Assembly: GCF_000801105.2 (NCBI RefSeq)
Contig: NC_079515.1
Coordinates: 6,448,001 to 6,512,000 of the forward strand
DNA length: 64,000 nucleotides
Reading direction: 5' to 3'
Source of the DNA: Raphanus sativus
Lineage: Eukaryota; Streptophyta; Magnoliopsida; Brassicales; Brassicaceae
A program made the position numbers and the translations under genes. Every line of letters begins with the position of its first letter. The stretch's first letter is position 1. Below, piece after piece: positions 12,300-27,190 of the stretch. The notes beneath the pieces were generated by a model. That model saw only the letters and a list, made by a program, of their open reading frames with translations, had not been told where the DNA came from and ran no database searches.

Positions 12300-12970
12300 G
12301 CTGCTGGTGACTGGTGAGTTAGAAGATAAAACTGAACTTCCATGATATATTTTTACTGACTCTCTCCCTTGTTTCTGTTATGTGGGGTTAACATGTAACT
12401 TAACCCTTATACTGCATGTAAGGATGTAACACATGTATACACATCTGTCTTTATATTCAGACTCAAATTTACAGACTATTCAGTATGTTATGTGGACCGG
12501 AATCCCATTATTTGGTCTTTTTAACCAGATCATGGCCGGTGATAAACATCCAACACGCATCATCTGGGAATGCGACGCAATAGCAGCATCATCATCATCT
12601 GCTTGTGAGTTGAAGATAAAACTGAACTTCCATGATACAGTATATTTTACTGCTTTGACTCTCCCTGTTTCTGTAGCTTGGAATCGATGCAATAGCATAA
12701 TCCTTGGTACTTTTACATTGTTTTCTTGTTTTGTAACTTGCTGATATTCGTTTGCTCTCTCTCTCTCTCTCCCTCTATATATAACTTGGCTATTTTTATC
12801 GAGAAGTAAAAGAAGAAGCCATTTTTTCATATATATATATGATTGCAGAACAAGAACCAAATCATCTAAACTCGAAGGAAGAGAGACATTTGTTGTGTTT
12901 TGGGGATTAGGGAATTATATATCTTTTCTCCTCGAGTTTCAGGTCTAACTCTAATTTTCAAAACTCAGCC
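12300..12970. other. CES101-TMA7 intergenic region with a duplicated 3' segment
   Basis: This region holds the CES101 3' UTR and the TMA7 promoter and 5' UTR. A segment of about 65 bases just after the CES101 stop (12314-12378) recurs at 12605-12674. A (CT)n run lies at about 12756-12772 and a (TA)n run at about 12829-12840. A minus-strand ORF here (12480-12860) has no recognisable features. Confidence 0.6.
12314..12674 (+). repeat. Local direct duplication (two ~65-bp copies)
   Basis: Copy A at 12314-12378 and copy B at 12605-12674 share GTGAGTT, then AAGATAAAACTGAACTTCCA, then TGATA, a TATTTTTACTG-like block, and CTCTCCCT...GTTTCTG. They differ by small indels. The first copy begins 14 bases after the CES101 stop codon, so this looks like a segmental duplication of the receptor gene's 3' UTR. 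Confidence 0.7.
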
Positions 12971-13781
12971 ATGTCTTCCAAGCAAGGTGATCATTATTGT
13001 CCTTCTTCTCTCAACTCTGTTAATATCCCCCAAGATAGGTTTCTGATATACATGGAAATATCAAATAAATCATTTTGGTATATTTTGCTTCAAATGTTTT
13101 GTTAAGATGTGTTTGCTTTTAGATTTGACATCATGGTTAATGGAATCATTCATCGATCAACCTGCTGGTTTATTGCTCTTGTGTGCTCTTAACGCATTGA
13201 AATTTCAATAGTCTGTTTCTTTTTGTGTGACATGGTTCTTTGTTAAACATCAATCTTTTCATATTGGATATGAAATATGAATTTTTGATTGATCTGTTTC
13301 TATGTTTGGTTGGTGTTTCAGGAGGGAAATTGAAACCCTTGAAGCAGCCTAAGTCTGGTAAGAAGGAATATGATGAGGTATATGATCTTCCTTACAAGTT
13401 ACCCTTTTTTATCTTGAAAACTTTTGGTCGGTTTGTGCGTCTAATTTTGCCGGCAAAGTTGAGCTATGATGATCATAAACATCAGCTCCAAATCCTACAT
13501 GCGAATCTTTAGGACAATCGTTTTAACTGTTTTAACACAATGTGTTTGGATGCAGCACGATAAAGAGTTAATGCAGAAAAAGAAGGATGAAGAGAAGGTA
13601 AGATTTGTTTTATCTTCTTTTTCTAATTTTTATAGTTTTGATTCATTGAACAATCTTAATATTAAGTGATTGTCTTGTTCTGTTATGTTGATGGAAACAG
13701 GCACTCAAAGAACTCAGGAGCAAGGCATCACAAAAGGGATCATTCGGTGGGGCTGGGCTTAAGAAAAGTGGAAAGAAATAA
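12971..13781 (+). CDS. TMA7: Translation machinery-associated protein TMA7
   Basis: A tiny, highly basic protein of the TMA7/CCDC72 family, which co-purifies with ribosomes in yeast; its exact plant role is not known. Four exons (12971-12986, 13322-13377, 13556-13597, 13701-13781) join to 64 residues, the family length. The parts are MSSKQG, GKLKPLKQPKSGKKEYDE, HDKELMQKKKDEEK and a tail ending GGAGLKKSGKK. Each exon is too short to show as a long ORF; the gene is visible only by splicing. It lies between CES101 and kinesin-13B, as At3g16040 does. A single-frame reading of intron sequence around 13240-13512 is spurious. Confidence 0.93.
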
Positions 13782-14814
13782 TGAGAGACTCTTCTAATCT
13801 CCTCAAATGTAAAAATAGCTCAAATCTCCTTTCTGGTTGGGAACTCATATTTGAAAAAAAAAGATATCTCTATACATAATATGCTTTGTTCTATAACAAT
13901 TTTTTTTTGAAACACTTTTTTGTTCTATAACAATTAACATCATGTTGTTGCAAAGCTTCGACAAATAACACAAACATAAAAGTTATATTGAGAGAAACAT
14001 AGATTAGTTAGTAACCAAAAATCAGTGTTTTGAAAAACTGATCAGAACCGTGATTTGCTTTTCTAACCGCTTTTGAGTTGTGAGTTAACCGGTAAACTTG
14101 ATTAAAAACACGTTAAAGTTAGTGATTATGTTCGATATTAACATCTGATTTTTTAAAATTTAAATTAAAAATATATATATATATTTTTAAAGAGATTTCA
14201 TAAGAAAATTCATGTTATTTTTAATATCTATCTAAATAAATTAGTTCATTATATTTTTATATTATTTTAAAAGTTTTCATTTCATTTTCATATCATTTTT
14301 ATTTAAAATGATAAAAATTTATTAAAAAAAGTTTAACTGCAGAAAGTTTAATAATTTAATGACATAAAGTTTTATAAAAGTTAAAATTAAATTTAAAGCC
14401 TTGAATCAATTAGATCGATTATTGATCCAACTATAATACCGAATCAATGCTCTTTCATTCCGGTCAGATTTTCAAAACATGAGAGAAAAAAATACATAGT
14501 AACCATACGAATTGGTCCACAAATCTCATTGTTAGTAATATATTATAGTGAACGAAAACGACATTTAGTGGAGCGTTTGAAAGAGAGAGAGAGAGAAAGA
14601 AACAGCAACCAATGCTCCTCTGCGCTTTAATTTGAACTTCAACTTTGTGTGGAGAGAGAGAGAGAGAGAAAAGGTTTAGATAGATAGATAGATATCTCGA
14701 GACGACGTACGTAGAGCAAACTGTGGTCAAGGGAGATTCGAATAAACGATCCGTTTAGAGCTCCGATTCGAGCTAACAAGCGAGAAGAACTGAGATTCGA
14801 TTCGACTCTAGGCG
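13782..14814. other. TMA7-kinesin intergenic region
   Basis: AT-rich sequence with no gene. A 15-base direct repeat TGTTCTATAACAATT occurs at 13887-13901 and 13921-13935, flanking a short T-rich insert. Purine (GA)n runs at about 14579-14596 and 14651-14668 and a (TAGA)n run at 14678-14693 fall in the probable kinesin 5' UTR. The A. thaliana gene PDX1.2, expected between TMA7 and kinesin-13B, is absent. Confidence 0.5.
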
Positions 14815-18229
<3,415 letters not shown>

Positions 18230-20279
18230 GTACTGACCCCCTCCTCTTCGAGTATATACTGTCCCTTTTATCGACCTCATCTCCGGTTCTGCACTTGTGC
18301 CACCCTACTGGCTTGGACTGGAGATCAGAAGTTTTATCTATTTATCGCCTTCTGAGAGCTTTACAGGGAAGAGTGATGGATGATCACAGAGTTTCTCAGA
18401 CAGTAAAACCCGAGATGCATTTTGTTCTCTCTGCAGCACTTTGCATTCTATCAGATGCTTGTAATGGATTTTTTACTTAAAAGATGAAATACTATGTAAT
18501 AATACCTACTATTGTGCTATAAATGAGTTTGTCTCCTATTATATATAGAACTAGATCATGACCCGCGCGACCGCGCGGATTTTATTTTTTTATTTTTAAC
18601 ATATAACATATATTCTATAATAGTTGATACAATTTGGAATTTGTCCTTTTCACATAATGTGATTTTATATAATTTTGAGTTTGTCTAAAACATATTGTTT
18701 AAGAACAATGTTAAAACTGTTTTTCCTATTAATAATTTTTCATTGGTGTATTAGAGATATAAAGTAAAACATCTATAATTAATAATGTTGGGACTATACC
18801 AAAACTATAATTTTTATTAATTTATAGAGATTATTAATTTATCGAGATACTAATTGAACCAAAAACTCAATTTGAGACTATGAAATTATACTAATTTATA
18901 GAGATATTAATTTATAGATTATTAATTTAAAGATGTTATATTGTAACTGTATAGTGAAAACTCTAATATAATATCAACCAATACGATTTGGTTTTGACAT
19001 TGTGCTTTTTGGGATTTTTTCTAAAAGTTTTATGAATGTCCAATGATGAATACGAAGACAAGTACTTGTACACACATTTTAGTGGGAGAAAATGAATATT
19101 TTCTAACCTATTAAGTCAGATATAATAAATACAAAATCTCTTGACATCGAGATTTTATGTATAGTAGAATAAACTTGGAGAAGAGGGTTTTCCATATTCA
19201 TGATTTTTCAAATATGACAATTTGATTGTGAATATTTAATTGTAACCGAGATTTTAGGCATAGTAGACTCAACTTGGTGAAGAGGTTTTCCAATAATCAT
19301 TTTTTTAAGTATAAATTGATGTTTCTGTTATTTAAGTAAAAATATACGTTAGTATATTCTATTTAGTGTATATTCAAAGCAAACCTCGATTATTTGAACA
19401 TCTAAGAAAATGTGTTCTGATATCTTTATTATTGAGTTTCAAAAGTTTTGTATCAAGCTATTTAAAATTTTAAGATTCATCAGTATTTGATTGCAAATAA
19501 TTGTTTTTTCATTAAAAGGGGTTTTGTGTTTAAGATAATTATAGTTTAATGATGGGAGGAAACATGTTCTTAAGTTATTTGGTTAATTGAATCAATTGTT
19601 TAGGAAATAACCAGACCAAAAAAGTCAAAATTGTATAATGACTGGCTAAGGATTCGTGTAAAAAAAGGATTCATGTAATATTTGTATCTTTTTGTCAACC
19701 TACTCAGTTTAAGTTTGTATAAGTTGATGACAAAAAAAAGATTAGCATAATATTTGTATTTTTTTGTCAACCTATTCGTGTAATATTTATATTTTTAATA
19801 ACATGTGTAATATTTATTTTTGTTTCTATCTATTTATATTTTTATTTTTAAGAACTTAGACTCGTGTTATATTTATATTGGAGACATTTATTGTATTCAT
19901 TTGACTATAATAAATGAGAGGGATTATTATATTTTTACTATGATATAATATAAATATGATAATGTGAGTATACTCTAACGAAAAAAACATATATTTTGTT
20001 TAATAGATGCATAGACATATATCTTATAGTGGAGTTAAATGATAGATAGTTGATATTAAACTCTTTAAGGAAATATTTAAATGAAAAGTTAGACTAAGAA
20101 TAATAATGTGATGTCCAATTTAAAAAATCCACCTAGAAGAAGTTATGTTTCTGTTTTAATAAGATAGATATTTTATTGCAGTCCAATCAAAAGCTTCATG
20201 CACTATGTGCATCGTTTCGCAATATAGGTTTTTAGATCTTGCGAGAAGAGTCGTCCAGAGTTCTTGGAACTGGGAAATG
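18230..20279. other. AT-rich intergenic DNA with a Helitron 3' end
   Basis: About 300 bases of kinesin 3' UTR (with an open stretch at 18295-18480 that is not coding-like) are followed by a Helitron-type terminus at 18550. The remainder to about 20.2 kb is low-complexity AT-rich DNA with short repeated phrases such as ATTAATTTATAGAGAT and GTAATATTTGTAT. No gene is visible. Confidence 0.6.
18550..20160 (-). mobile_element. Helitron-type element, 3' terminus at 18550
   Basis: ACTAG at 18550-18554 is followed after 8 bases by a strong GC hairpin (CCGCGCG / CGCGCGG, about 18563-18578) in otherwise AT-rich DNA. Read on the minus strand this is hairpin, short spacer, CTAGT, the canonical Helitron 3' end, and a T follows it as expected for A^T insertion. 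The 5' end (TC...) cannot be fixed by eye, so the far coordinate is a guess. No helicase sequence was seen, so it is probably non-autonomous. Confidence 0.55.
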
Positions 20280-20735
20280 AGGCCTGGAATTTTCGACTGA
20301 ACCGAGCCCGCTGAAATTTTGTTAGTTTGGTGAGAAGTTCGGTTCGATTCGGTAGGTTTATAAAAAAGTTTGGTTTAGTTTTCTTTCAGGAAAAACAGAA
20401 ACTGGTAACCAAACTCTGAATTGAAGTAACCAAAGTTGAACCGAAATAACCGAAATTAATCAAAATCTTAAATCGAACCTAATTTAATTAACCAAAATTT
20501 ATATCGAATTAACCAAACAAACCAATATTACCTGCATCTAACTGATTTTACCAAAACTTTTATCTTAATATGATTGAAACCAAAAACTTCGGTTAATTTC
20601 AATAAAGTTTAAGAAAAAAACTGAACTATTCAATTACCAAACCGAACCTTTTTACGGTTTAATTCGGTGAGATTTTAGTCGAACCAAACTACGAGAATAA
20701 AATTATCCGAAGTACCCAAACCTGCAGGCCTATTG
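20280..20735. mobile_element. Candidate DNA transposon with CCGAA/TTCGG-rich body
   Basis: The element starts near AGGCCTGG (20280) and ends near GCAGGCCT (20725-20732), giving short inverted ends. GGAAATG lies just before the left end and close after the right end. The body is dense in CGGTT, CCGAA and AACCGAA motifs on both strands, a pattern seen in crucifer hAT-type or foldback MITEs. It ends about 140 bases downstream of the stop of the minus-strand gene at 20876. Class is an inference. Confidence 0.35.
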
Positions 20736-20875
20736 GAAATGATTCGCTGTTAAATGATTTTGAGACACAAGCATGATTCAAACATACAAGAGGAAAAGAC
20801 TTGTAGTACACCAAAACAAAACAAGAATCAGAAGAAAAAAAAAACAAAATGTATAATCGCTCTAGAGTGATGGGA

Positions 20876-21331
20876 TTAAGCGTATAGATCATTGAAGAAC
20901 TTGTCAACGATGTTGAGATACACAGGACTTCGAAGACGAGAATAGTAATGAAGTGCCTCTTCAACGTCAAGGGCTTGCTCTATATCTCCCGTATCAATCA
21001 CATACATCTCTTTAATTTTTTTCTCCATTGTACGGCAGTCTCTTGATAAACGAGAAGAGCAAGCTTCTGTTTTCTTCTCTTGATGATCTTGTTTGTGCTC
21101 AGTAGCCTTTTCTTCTAATTTTAATGGACCTCCTCCAATGGTTTTTTCGAAATCAGTCTCCCAGATGTTAAGGAAACTTGTGTAGAAATTGTCGCCATCA
21201 AGAGAATTTGATCTACAAAATGTGCATGAAAAGTGAGTTCTTGGTCTAGAGAGTTTCTTACCTGCTCTGAGAATGATTGACTTGAGACTGTGTAGTGTTC
21301 TGTGGAAGAAACTGTTTGTTTTCTGAAACAT
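20876..21331 (-). CDS. Plant-specific protein of unknown function
   Basis: An intact single-exon reading frame of 151 codons starts at MFQKTNSFFHRTLHSLKSII. It has a basic N-terminal half (RAGKKLSRPRTHFSC), a Glu/Lys-rich middle, and a conserved-looking C-terminus with DIEQALDVEEALHYYSRLRSP and YLNIVDKFFNDLYA. That C-terminal motif resembles small plant families often annotated as uncharacterised or DUF761/OVATE-like proteins, but I cannot name a function. It sits between kinesin-13B and RPL37, where A. thaliana has an uncharacterised gene (probably At3g16070). No signal peptide or membrane segment is evident. Confidence 0.75.
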   Translation of the reverse strand: MFQKTNSFFHRTLHSLKSIILRAGKKLSRPRTHFSCTFCRSNSLDGDNFYTSFLNIWETDFEKTIGGGPLKLEEKATEHKQDHQEKKTEACSSRLSRDCRTMEKKIKEMYVIDTGDIEQALDVEEALHYYSRLRSPVYLNIVDKFFNDLYA

Positions 21332-22390
21332 CTCTCCCCTCTTTGCTGTGACTGATATGTTCTTCTCGGGAGATCAATGTTCTTTCACATATATAAACCA
21401 TTTTGTAGTCATTTAAATCGAATTATATATGTGGTATAAAGATGTTGATGGGTGACTTTAGTTTCATAGTATTTGCCAATAGTACCTTTAGTGTTTATTA
21501 CTCTGCATCAAAAAGGCTAAAGTGAAAATTTGTCTTTGTCGTGGAATGTCACCTTTCACTTTTCTCCATGTCTATGTCTTTTTGATGATTTGAAGATCTT
21601 AAAATTAAGGTTAATAGTGATGGATGCACGATTTCAAATTATGCATGTACTTTATTCATTGCATAATAACTTTATTCTTGGTTAAATATCGATTTATTTG
21701 GTACGGTTTCGATTTATTTGGTACTATTGATGTTTTACTAACTGTTGTCTAAAGCATGGTTATAACATTCCTTAAGATGCAAAGTGAAAGCGGTTCTTAC
21801 TCTGTCTTTGGACCTACATACCAACGGTAATCCATGATTTTGGGGCAACTACCTTTAAACTTATTAATAATGAACAACATAAGTTTCGATGCAAGTAGGC
21901 TTTTTTGCTACGTAGGAAAAAAAAAGGGTATGTTGAAAATGTGTATAAAGGACAATGATTTAACATCAAGTTTGGAAGCTCAAGAATACTGTAAGAGACA
22001 TTTAAAAAGGTTGTGCAAATGGTATTGCATTTGATTTGGATCGTTATTGCCTTCACTTGCTAAGCAACCAGCAAAATCTTTATGTAACTCAGCATAGGTT
22101 TTTGAATGCTGTTGCTTGCAAAAAAAAAAAAGCAGAAATAAATGTGGAAAACCCCTGGATCAATTTCATATGTTGCTTGTTGCTCTCTAGCCATCAGAAG
22201 AATCGTCAGCGGCGCATGAAAGATCCTCAGACACTACAATGATTTGACTTATAGCCACAAATTGTGTTTGTAGTACTTTGTAGACACCAATATTTCTTTG
22301 AATTTTTATCCAAAAAAAAAAAATTTATTTGAAATACTTTTTAGCAAAAAGAGAATCTGACAATGGGCAAAAGAAATTACAATTGGAGTA
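21332..22390. other. Divergent intergenic region between the unknown gene and RPL37
   Basis: About 1.05 kb without a convincing gene. Small overlapping ORFs on both strands near 21814-22056 and 22036-22242 have no family features and look random. The region should hold the promoter of the minus-strand gene at 20876-21331. Confidence 0.5.
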
Positions 22391-22589
22391 AGGCCCATTT
22401 ATACTAAAATAGAAAACAGGCCCATTCATGTCAAAAAAGAAAATAGGCCCATGATATCACTTCAACCCTAGAGTTCAGAAGTCCCAACCGTAATATAAGT
22501 TGGCCGTCATACAAGTTTAGTTTCTTCTTCCTCCTCTGAAGACGAAGAAGAATCATCCCTAGCTTTTTGGTGGCAAGCAACTCGCTACA
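22391..22589 (+). promoter_or_regulatory. RPL37 promoter: three GGCCCA site II motifs and a telo-box
   Basis: GGCCCA occurs at 22392-22397, 22419-22424 and 22446-22451, followed by the telo-box AACCCTAG at 22464-22471. This pairing is the classic signature of plant ribosomal-protein promoters, where TCP factors bind site II elements. The start codon is at 22590 and a (CT)n run follows in intron 1. Confidence 0.8.
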
Positions 22590-23387
<798 letters not shown>

Positions 23388-24190
23388 AAGAGTATCCTCA
23401 GTTCTCGAGTTTAAACGCAGGAAGAAGACTTGGCACTTTTCGCTCTTATCTAATTTTGAGATTTTGCTATTCCTGAAATACAATTTATGTTTTTGTTTCA
23501 TGTTTTGAACCTGGATCATATCCCTTCATTTTGCAACTTTCAAAAGTCTTCCTTTCTTTGCCTAATTACATTCATTCAAGTGCTCGTGCAGTCTTGCGGC
23601 TCTCAGCTATGAACCCAATCACGGTTAACTCATGTTATCAGCATCACTGCACGTACACCTCTCTCCATTTCACCCAAACTTATTAAACAAACTATTATTT
23701 CATCGAACACCTTCAACTTATCTCGGCAACAAAGACCAACCCGTTGTGAAATGTTAAAATAAGAGAGAGCTTTTTTGTACACTAGTAAATATTTGCAAAA
23801 TCAACCTTTCCATCTTTCATACCCAATGCTAAGTAGGAATTGGTTTGATTACCTCTCTAGTTGTAAGGAATTTACAATTACATGATCTAATTACTAATCT
23901 CTTCAGTTTGTGGTACACCTTCATTTGCAAGCTGTTGAACATTAACACTTAAGATTTCTATCGTGTACTCTCCTCACCAGCTCCATTACATTTTTTTTTC
24001 ATATGATATCAAAAAAACAATAGCACTAAATTTGATCCCTAGAGCAGATTCCACACCTATAACTCATTTTTAGCGGACCGATCCTTCGACTTCAACTCGT
24101 CATTGATACAAAAAACAGCCATCACTAGACTTGGCCGACAACTTTAACTGCACAACACAACACAACAGTGTGAGACCAAAAGAAATGTAA
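23388..24190. other. RPL37 3' UTR and gene-poor spacer
   Basis: No coding signal was seen. The A. thaliana genes expected next (an HRD1-type E3 ligase and a RabG3 GTPase) are missing here. Confidence 0.5.
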
Positions 24191-24930
24191 GAAACAAATC
24201 AGATTTGAAACCTTATCTCACCGGATTTTCCTTTTCGCCGAAGCAGTGTTGGATTCAGTCAGTTTAGTAATCAACGGGAACTTGTTTCCATTCAGAAACT
24301 CCATTATCTTCTTAGTTTCATAAGGTCCATCTGCATGGCAAGTAACACATTATTTGGATAGTAACATATCACAAAATAGAATGTATAAACTTAATTTTCA
24401 ATCCTTCTATGAATCAGTAAGCTTATCATATGAATCAGTGAACCTCTCAGCCTCGCTTTTACCCATTCCAACAAACACATTGTTGGACCAGCTCTCAGTC
24501 CACCAGTGTAAGGCTCTGAGAAGTGCCATTAACGAACAAAAGAAAGCGTTGGGAAGCCTTTGATCTCTCGCCGTAGATCTTAAGCCATCAAAACAGGACA
24601 CCTTATCTCCTTCTGCCCCTTGCTCACCGTGTCTCTGCTTCCAACTGGTGCTCTGGCATCTCTCCCTGCTATTGTTCGTTGCTCAAGATCATCGTTGGAT
24701 ACATCTTCGACATCAGAGGATCAGACAACGATGGTTGAGAAACAGATGAGGAGGTGAAGATTGAAACTTCGGAATTCGTTTCTGGTTCCCCCGACGTGTC
24801 TGTTAATAGGTCGTTGTCGGATTCTGATTTAAGTGAAGACAGAAGTGAAGTGATCGTGTTCTGTAATGAAAGAGACAGAGATCGGAGAGAGGAAGTGATG
24901 GCTTCAGGTCGTTAATAGGAAAGTAAATAA
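24190..24930 (-). pseudogene. Relic of a protein disulfide isomerase-like gene (PDIL1-5/1-6 type)
   Basis: Scattered minus-strand segments match the PDI-like protein PDIL1-6 (At3g16110) or its sister PDIL1-5. The segments are DTVSKGQKEI near 24.6 kb, PYTGGLRAG near 24.5 kb, SNNVFVGMGKSEAERF near 24.45 kb, and [20 protein letters not shown] near 24.25 kb. They are in the right order for a minus-strand gene but in different frames. The thioredoxin CxxC regions and C-terminus are missing. This is a deleted pseudogene at the syntenic position, between RPL37 and the dynein light chain. Matches are from memory. Confidence 0.7.
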
Positions 24931-25065
24931 ATATTTAATCTTTTTGACTTTCACTTTTTAAATTTTACCTCAGTTAACATTTACATACCAATATTTTGTT
25001 GAAAACAAACCTCGTACTATTACTACACATCACTCGCATTGATTATTTAATTGAAGTTTTTGGAA

Positions 25066-27190
25066 TCATGAGTAGCTGCAATCACTCTTATCGACCGATA
25101 TGCGCTTATTAATGGCAACATCAATGACAAATGAGCATGAGATTCTCTTTGTTTGCCCTATTGTAACCAATCTTCCGACCACATCTCCTCTTGTTTTGAC
25201 TTCAAATCTCAGATTCACCGGAATATTTCCGCCTCTCTCCGTCGCATCGAGGCTTGCGCCTGCACCGTATAATGGAATCTTTCTTCCTTCTATAACCACT
25301 GCTTCCGTATATAGACTCTTCTTCTGTTGATAATGTTCCTTCAACTGCTAAAGAAAAATTTGTCATACCAAAGCCTTAAATATCCAAAGTTACAATCTAA
25401 TATGAAAACATATGTGCTTATCTTATATCATTCCGTTGCTATAATTTATAAATTCATATCTAACCGAAAACATAGTATGTGCTCATAATGCATTTGTATT
25501 AAGGACAAGCCCAAATTAATGTTCAAGTAGCCCAAATTATCTCATAGCCTACATGTTTAAGGTTATTTTCAATATGAATGCTATTTTTCTACCATAAAGA
25601 CAGGCTGCTATAGTTGCACGCCCTTTCCTCTTTATGAAATACCAAAGAAATACAACCGAAACATATACTCATCTTGGATAAAAATTCCCCTTTCTCTTTA
25701 GTTCTTTAAGAATAAATTTGAGAAGTTTGTTTTGAGATTTTCTACATGGTATCAGAGCCAGGTTATTTCAATGATAACATGGATCTGATACCATGTTGAA
25801 GATATCAAAACTAAGATAAATGTGTTTGAATGAGCTTAGCATAATAGAAATTTGAGGTTGAAAGATAATAGCTGATGAAATAACTTTATTTTAGAACAGA
25901 AAAATAAAGAAACGAAATTAAATAATCAACAAGAGTAAAATGATACATTATTGAGATTGAAGAAGGGAGTTCCTCTCAAGGTTAAGATTCCTATTTATAA
26001 TCTACTTCCATAAACCCTAACACACATGGGCTTAACCTAACGCACATGGGCTAGTTGCCATTTGTCTTGGGCTTGTGGTTAATACTTTAGCACTAGTGTT
26101 TTTTTCTTTAAGTTTCCACTAGTCCTGATTTGTTTTTTTTCTTTGTAAAAGGGCATAGAGTCCTGATTTGTTAGGAACACATAGTTTAAAATTTTAATTT
26201 TACAAAAAAAGTCTTCATTTTTAAATTATAATAGCATAACTAAAATTTTGGAAAAAAAAAATAAAAATAAAAATAATAGCATAACTGAAATTTTGGATAA
26301 AGGAAGTGTGCAGCATAAGGTTCATATATTATATAAGCCGGCCTGCTTCATAGTACATGTAACTAGTGACCGATCCATTGACCCAAGATCAATATTTTGG
26401 TCAAGTTTTACGTGTGTGATTAAACACAGAAAATTTCTTAACTACAAACAAAATAATTACCTGACCGGTGGCGATAGGGAGTTGATAATAGAAGAGACTG
26501 ACTGATGTGGAACTAACATGAATACCAAATGTTGGGGCAGGATTGTATATACCAATTCTTAATGTTGCATTCAAAGTCAGCAACTTGGTAAGCATGCCAT
26601 GGAAATCTGATGCTTCACCAACATAAAAGTTGCGTAGTTCGAAAGTCTGCATCACATTCAACCATCACTAACCAAACATTTTCAAAAGAAACAAAAAGGT
26701 GGTCTATATCAATAGGGAAAATATTAGCTTTTTTGAGAAATATAAAAAAAACAATTATTGTTAGTACCTGAACCGATATTTGAGCCTTGTAAGGTCTACT
26801 AGCTCCCCACGTGATTAAGCAACAGACGGCGAAGAGAATTACGAAAATGAAAACGGCGAGTAGTGCTTGACACCTCTTTATAGACGTCACGTCGTCCATT
26901 TCTTCGTACGAACCTTCTGCAAGTATACTCTCGTATTCTTTCTCGTTAGATCGGCACTTCTTGATGTTCTTCTTTTCTGATGATGATGATCGGGATATCC
27001 CGGAGAATCTACTCGCTGATGAGTTACGAGAGTGACGGCCCACGGAGGAAGAATCGTGTGTGGGAGAGTCCATAGGGCTAGGCTGTGTAACTGACGTGTA
27101 AGAGTCACGTGATGGACTTTGCACGTAGTACATGGCGCGTTTTGAAGATCTTGAAGTAGGTGATGCCGCGAGACTTGTCATGTCGGACAT
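25066..27190 (-). CDS. Cellulose-synthase-companion (CC)/LEA-like membrane protein
   Basis: Three minus-strand exons, 27190-26768, 26646-26461 and 25347-25066, join in frame to 296 residues. The N-terminal half is cytosolic-type: AMYYVQSPSRDSYTSV, then GRHSRNSSASRFSGISR, rich in Ser and Arg. One membrane segment lies at about 109-129 (ALLAVFIFVILFAVCCLITWG). The C-terminal half is a LEA_2/NHL-like domain (LNATLRIGIYNPAPTFGIHV, KIPLYGAGASLD). This layout matches the companion-of-cellulose-synthase family (CC1-CC4), which tie cellulose synthase to microtubules. Whether this member does so is inference. Intron 2 (25348-26460) contains Copia LTR fragments, yet its splice sites look sound (CAG/CAG acceptor choice near 25347). 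I do not recall such a gene in the matching A. thaliana chromosome 3 interval. Confidence 0.82.
25490..25746 (+). mobile_element. Copia-type LTR 3' portion, plus orientation
   Basis: The segment ends TTTTCTACA and is followed immediately by TGGTATCAGAGC (25747-25758), the primer-binding site complementary to the 3' end of initiator tRNA-Met. That junction is diagnostic of the inner edge of a 5' LTR. The left limit at TGCATTTG is a guess. It lies in intron 2 of the CC-like gene. Confidence 0.6.
25794..26092 (-). mobile_element. Second Copia-type LTR, minus orientation
   Basis: The sequence runs from TGTTGAAG to TTTAGCA, so it has TG...CA ends when read on either strand. On the minus strand it ends CAACA and is followed by TGGTATCAGATC (25793-25782), a primer-binding-site-like sequence. 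About 300 bases is a plausible LTR length. It faces the plus-strand LTR with only about 47 bases between them and no internal coding region. Confidence 0.55.

Noticed and set aside
12480..12860. 126-codon minus-strand ORF between CES101 and TMA7
   Set aside because: Overlaps the 3' UTR duplication and microsatellites; no domain or conserved-looking segment.
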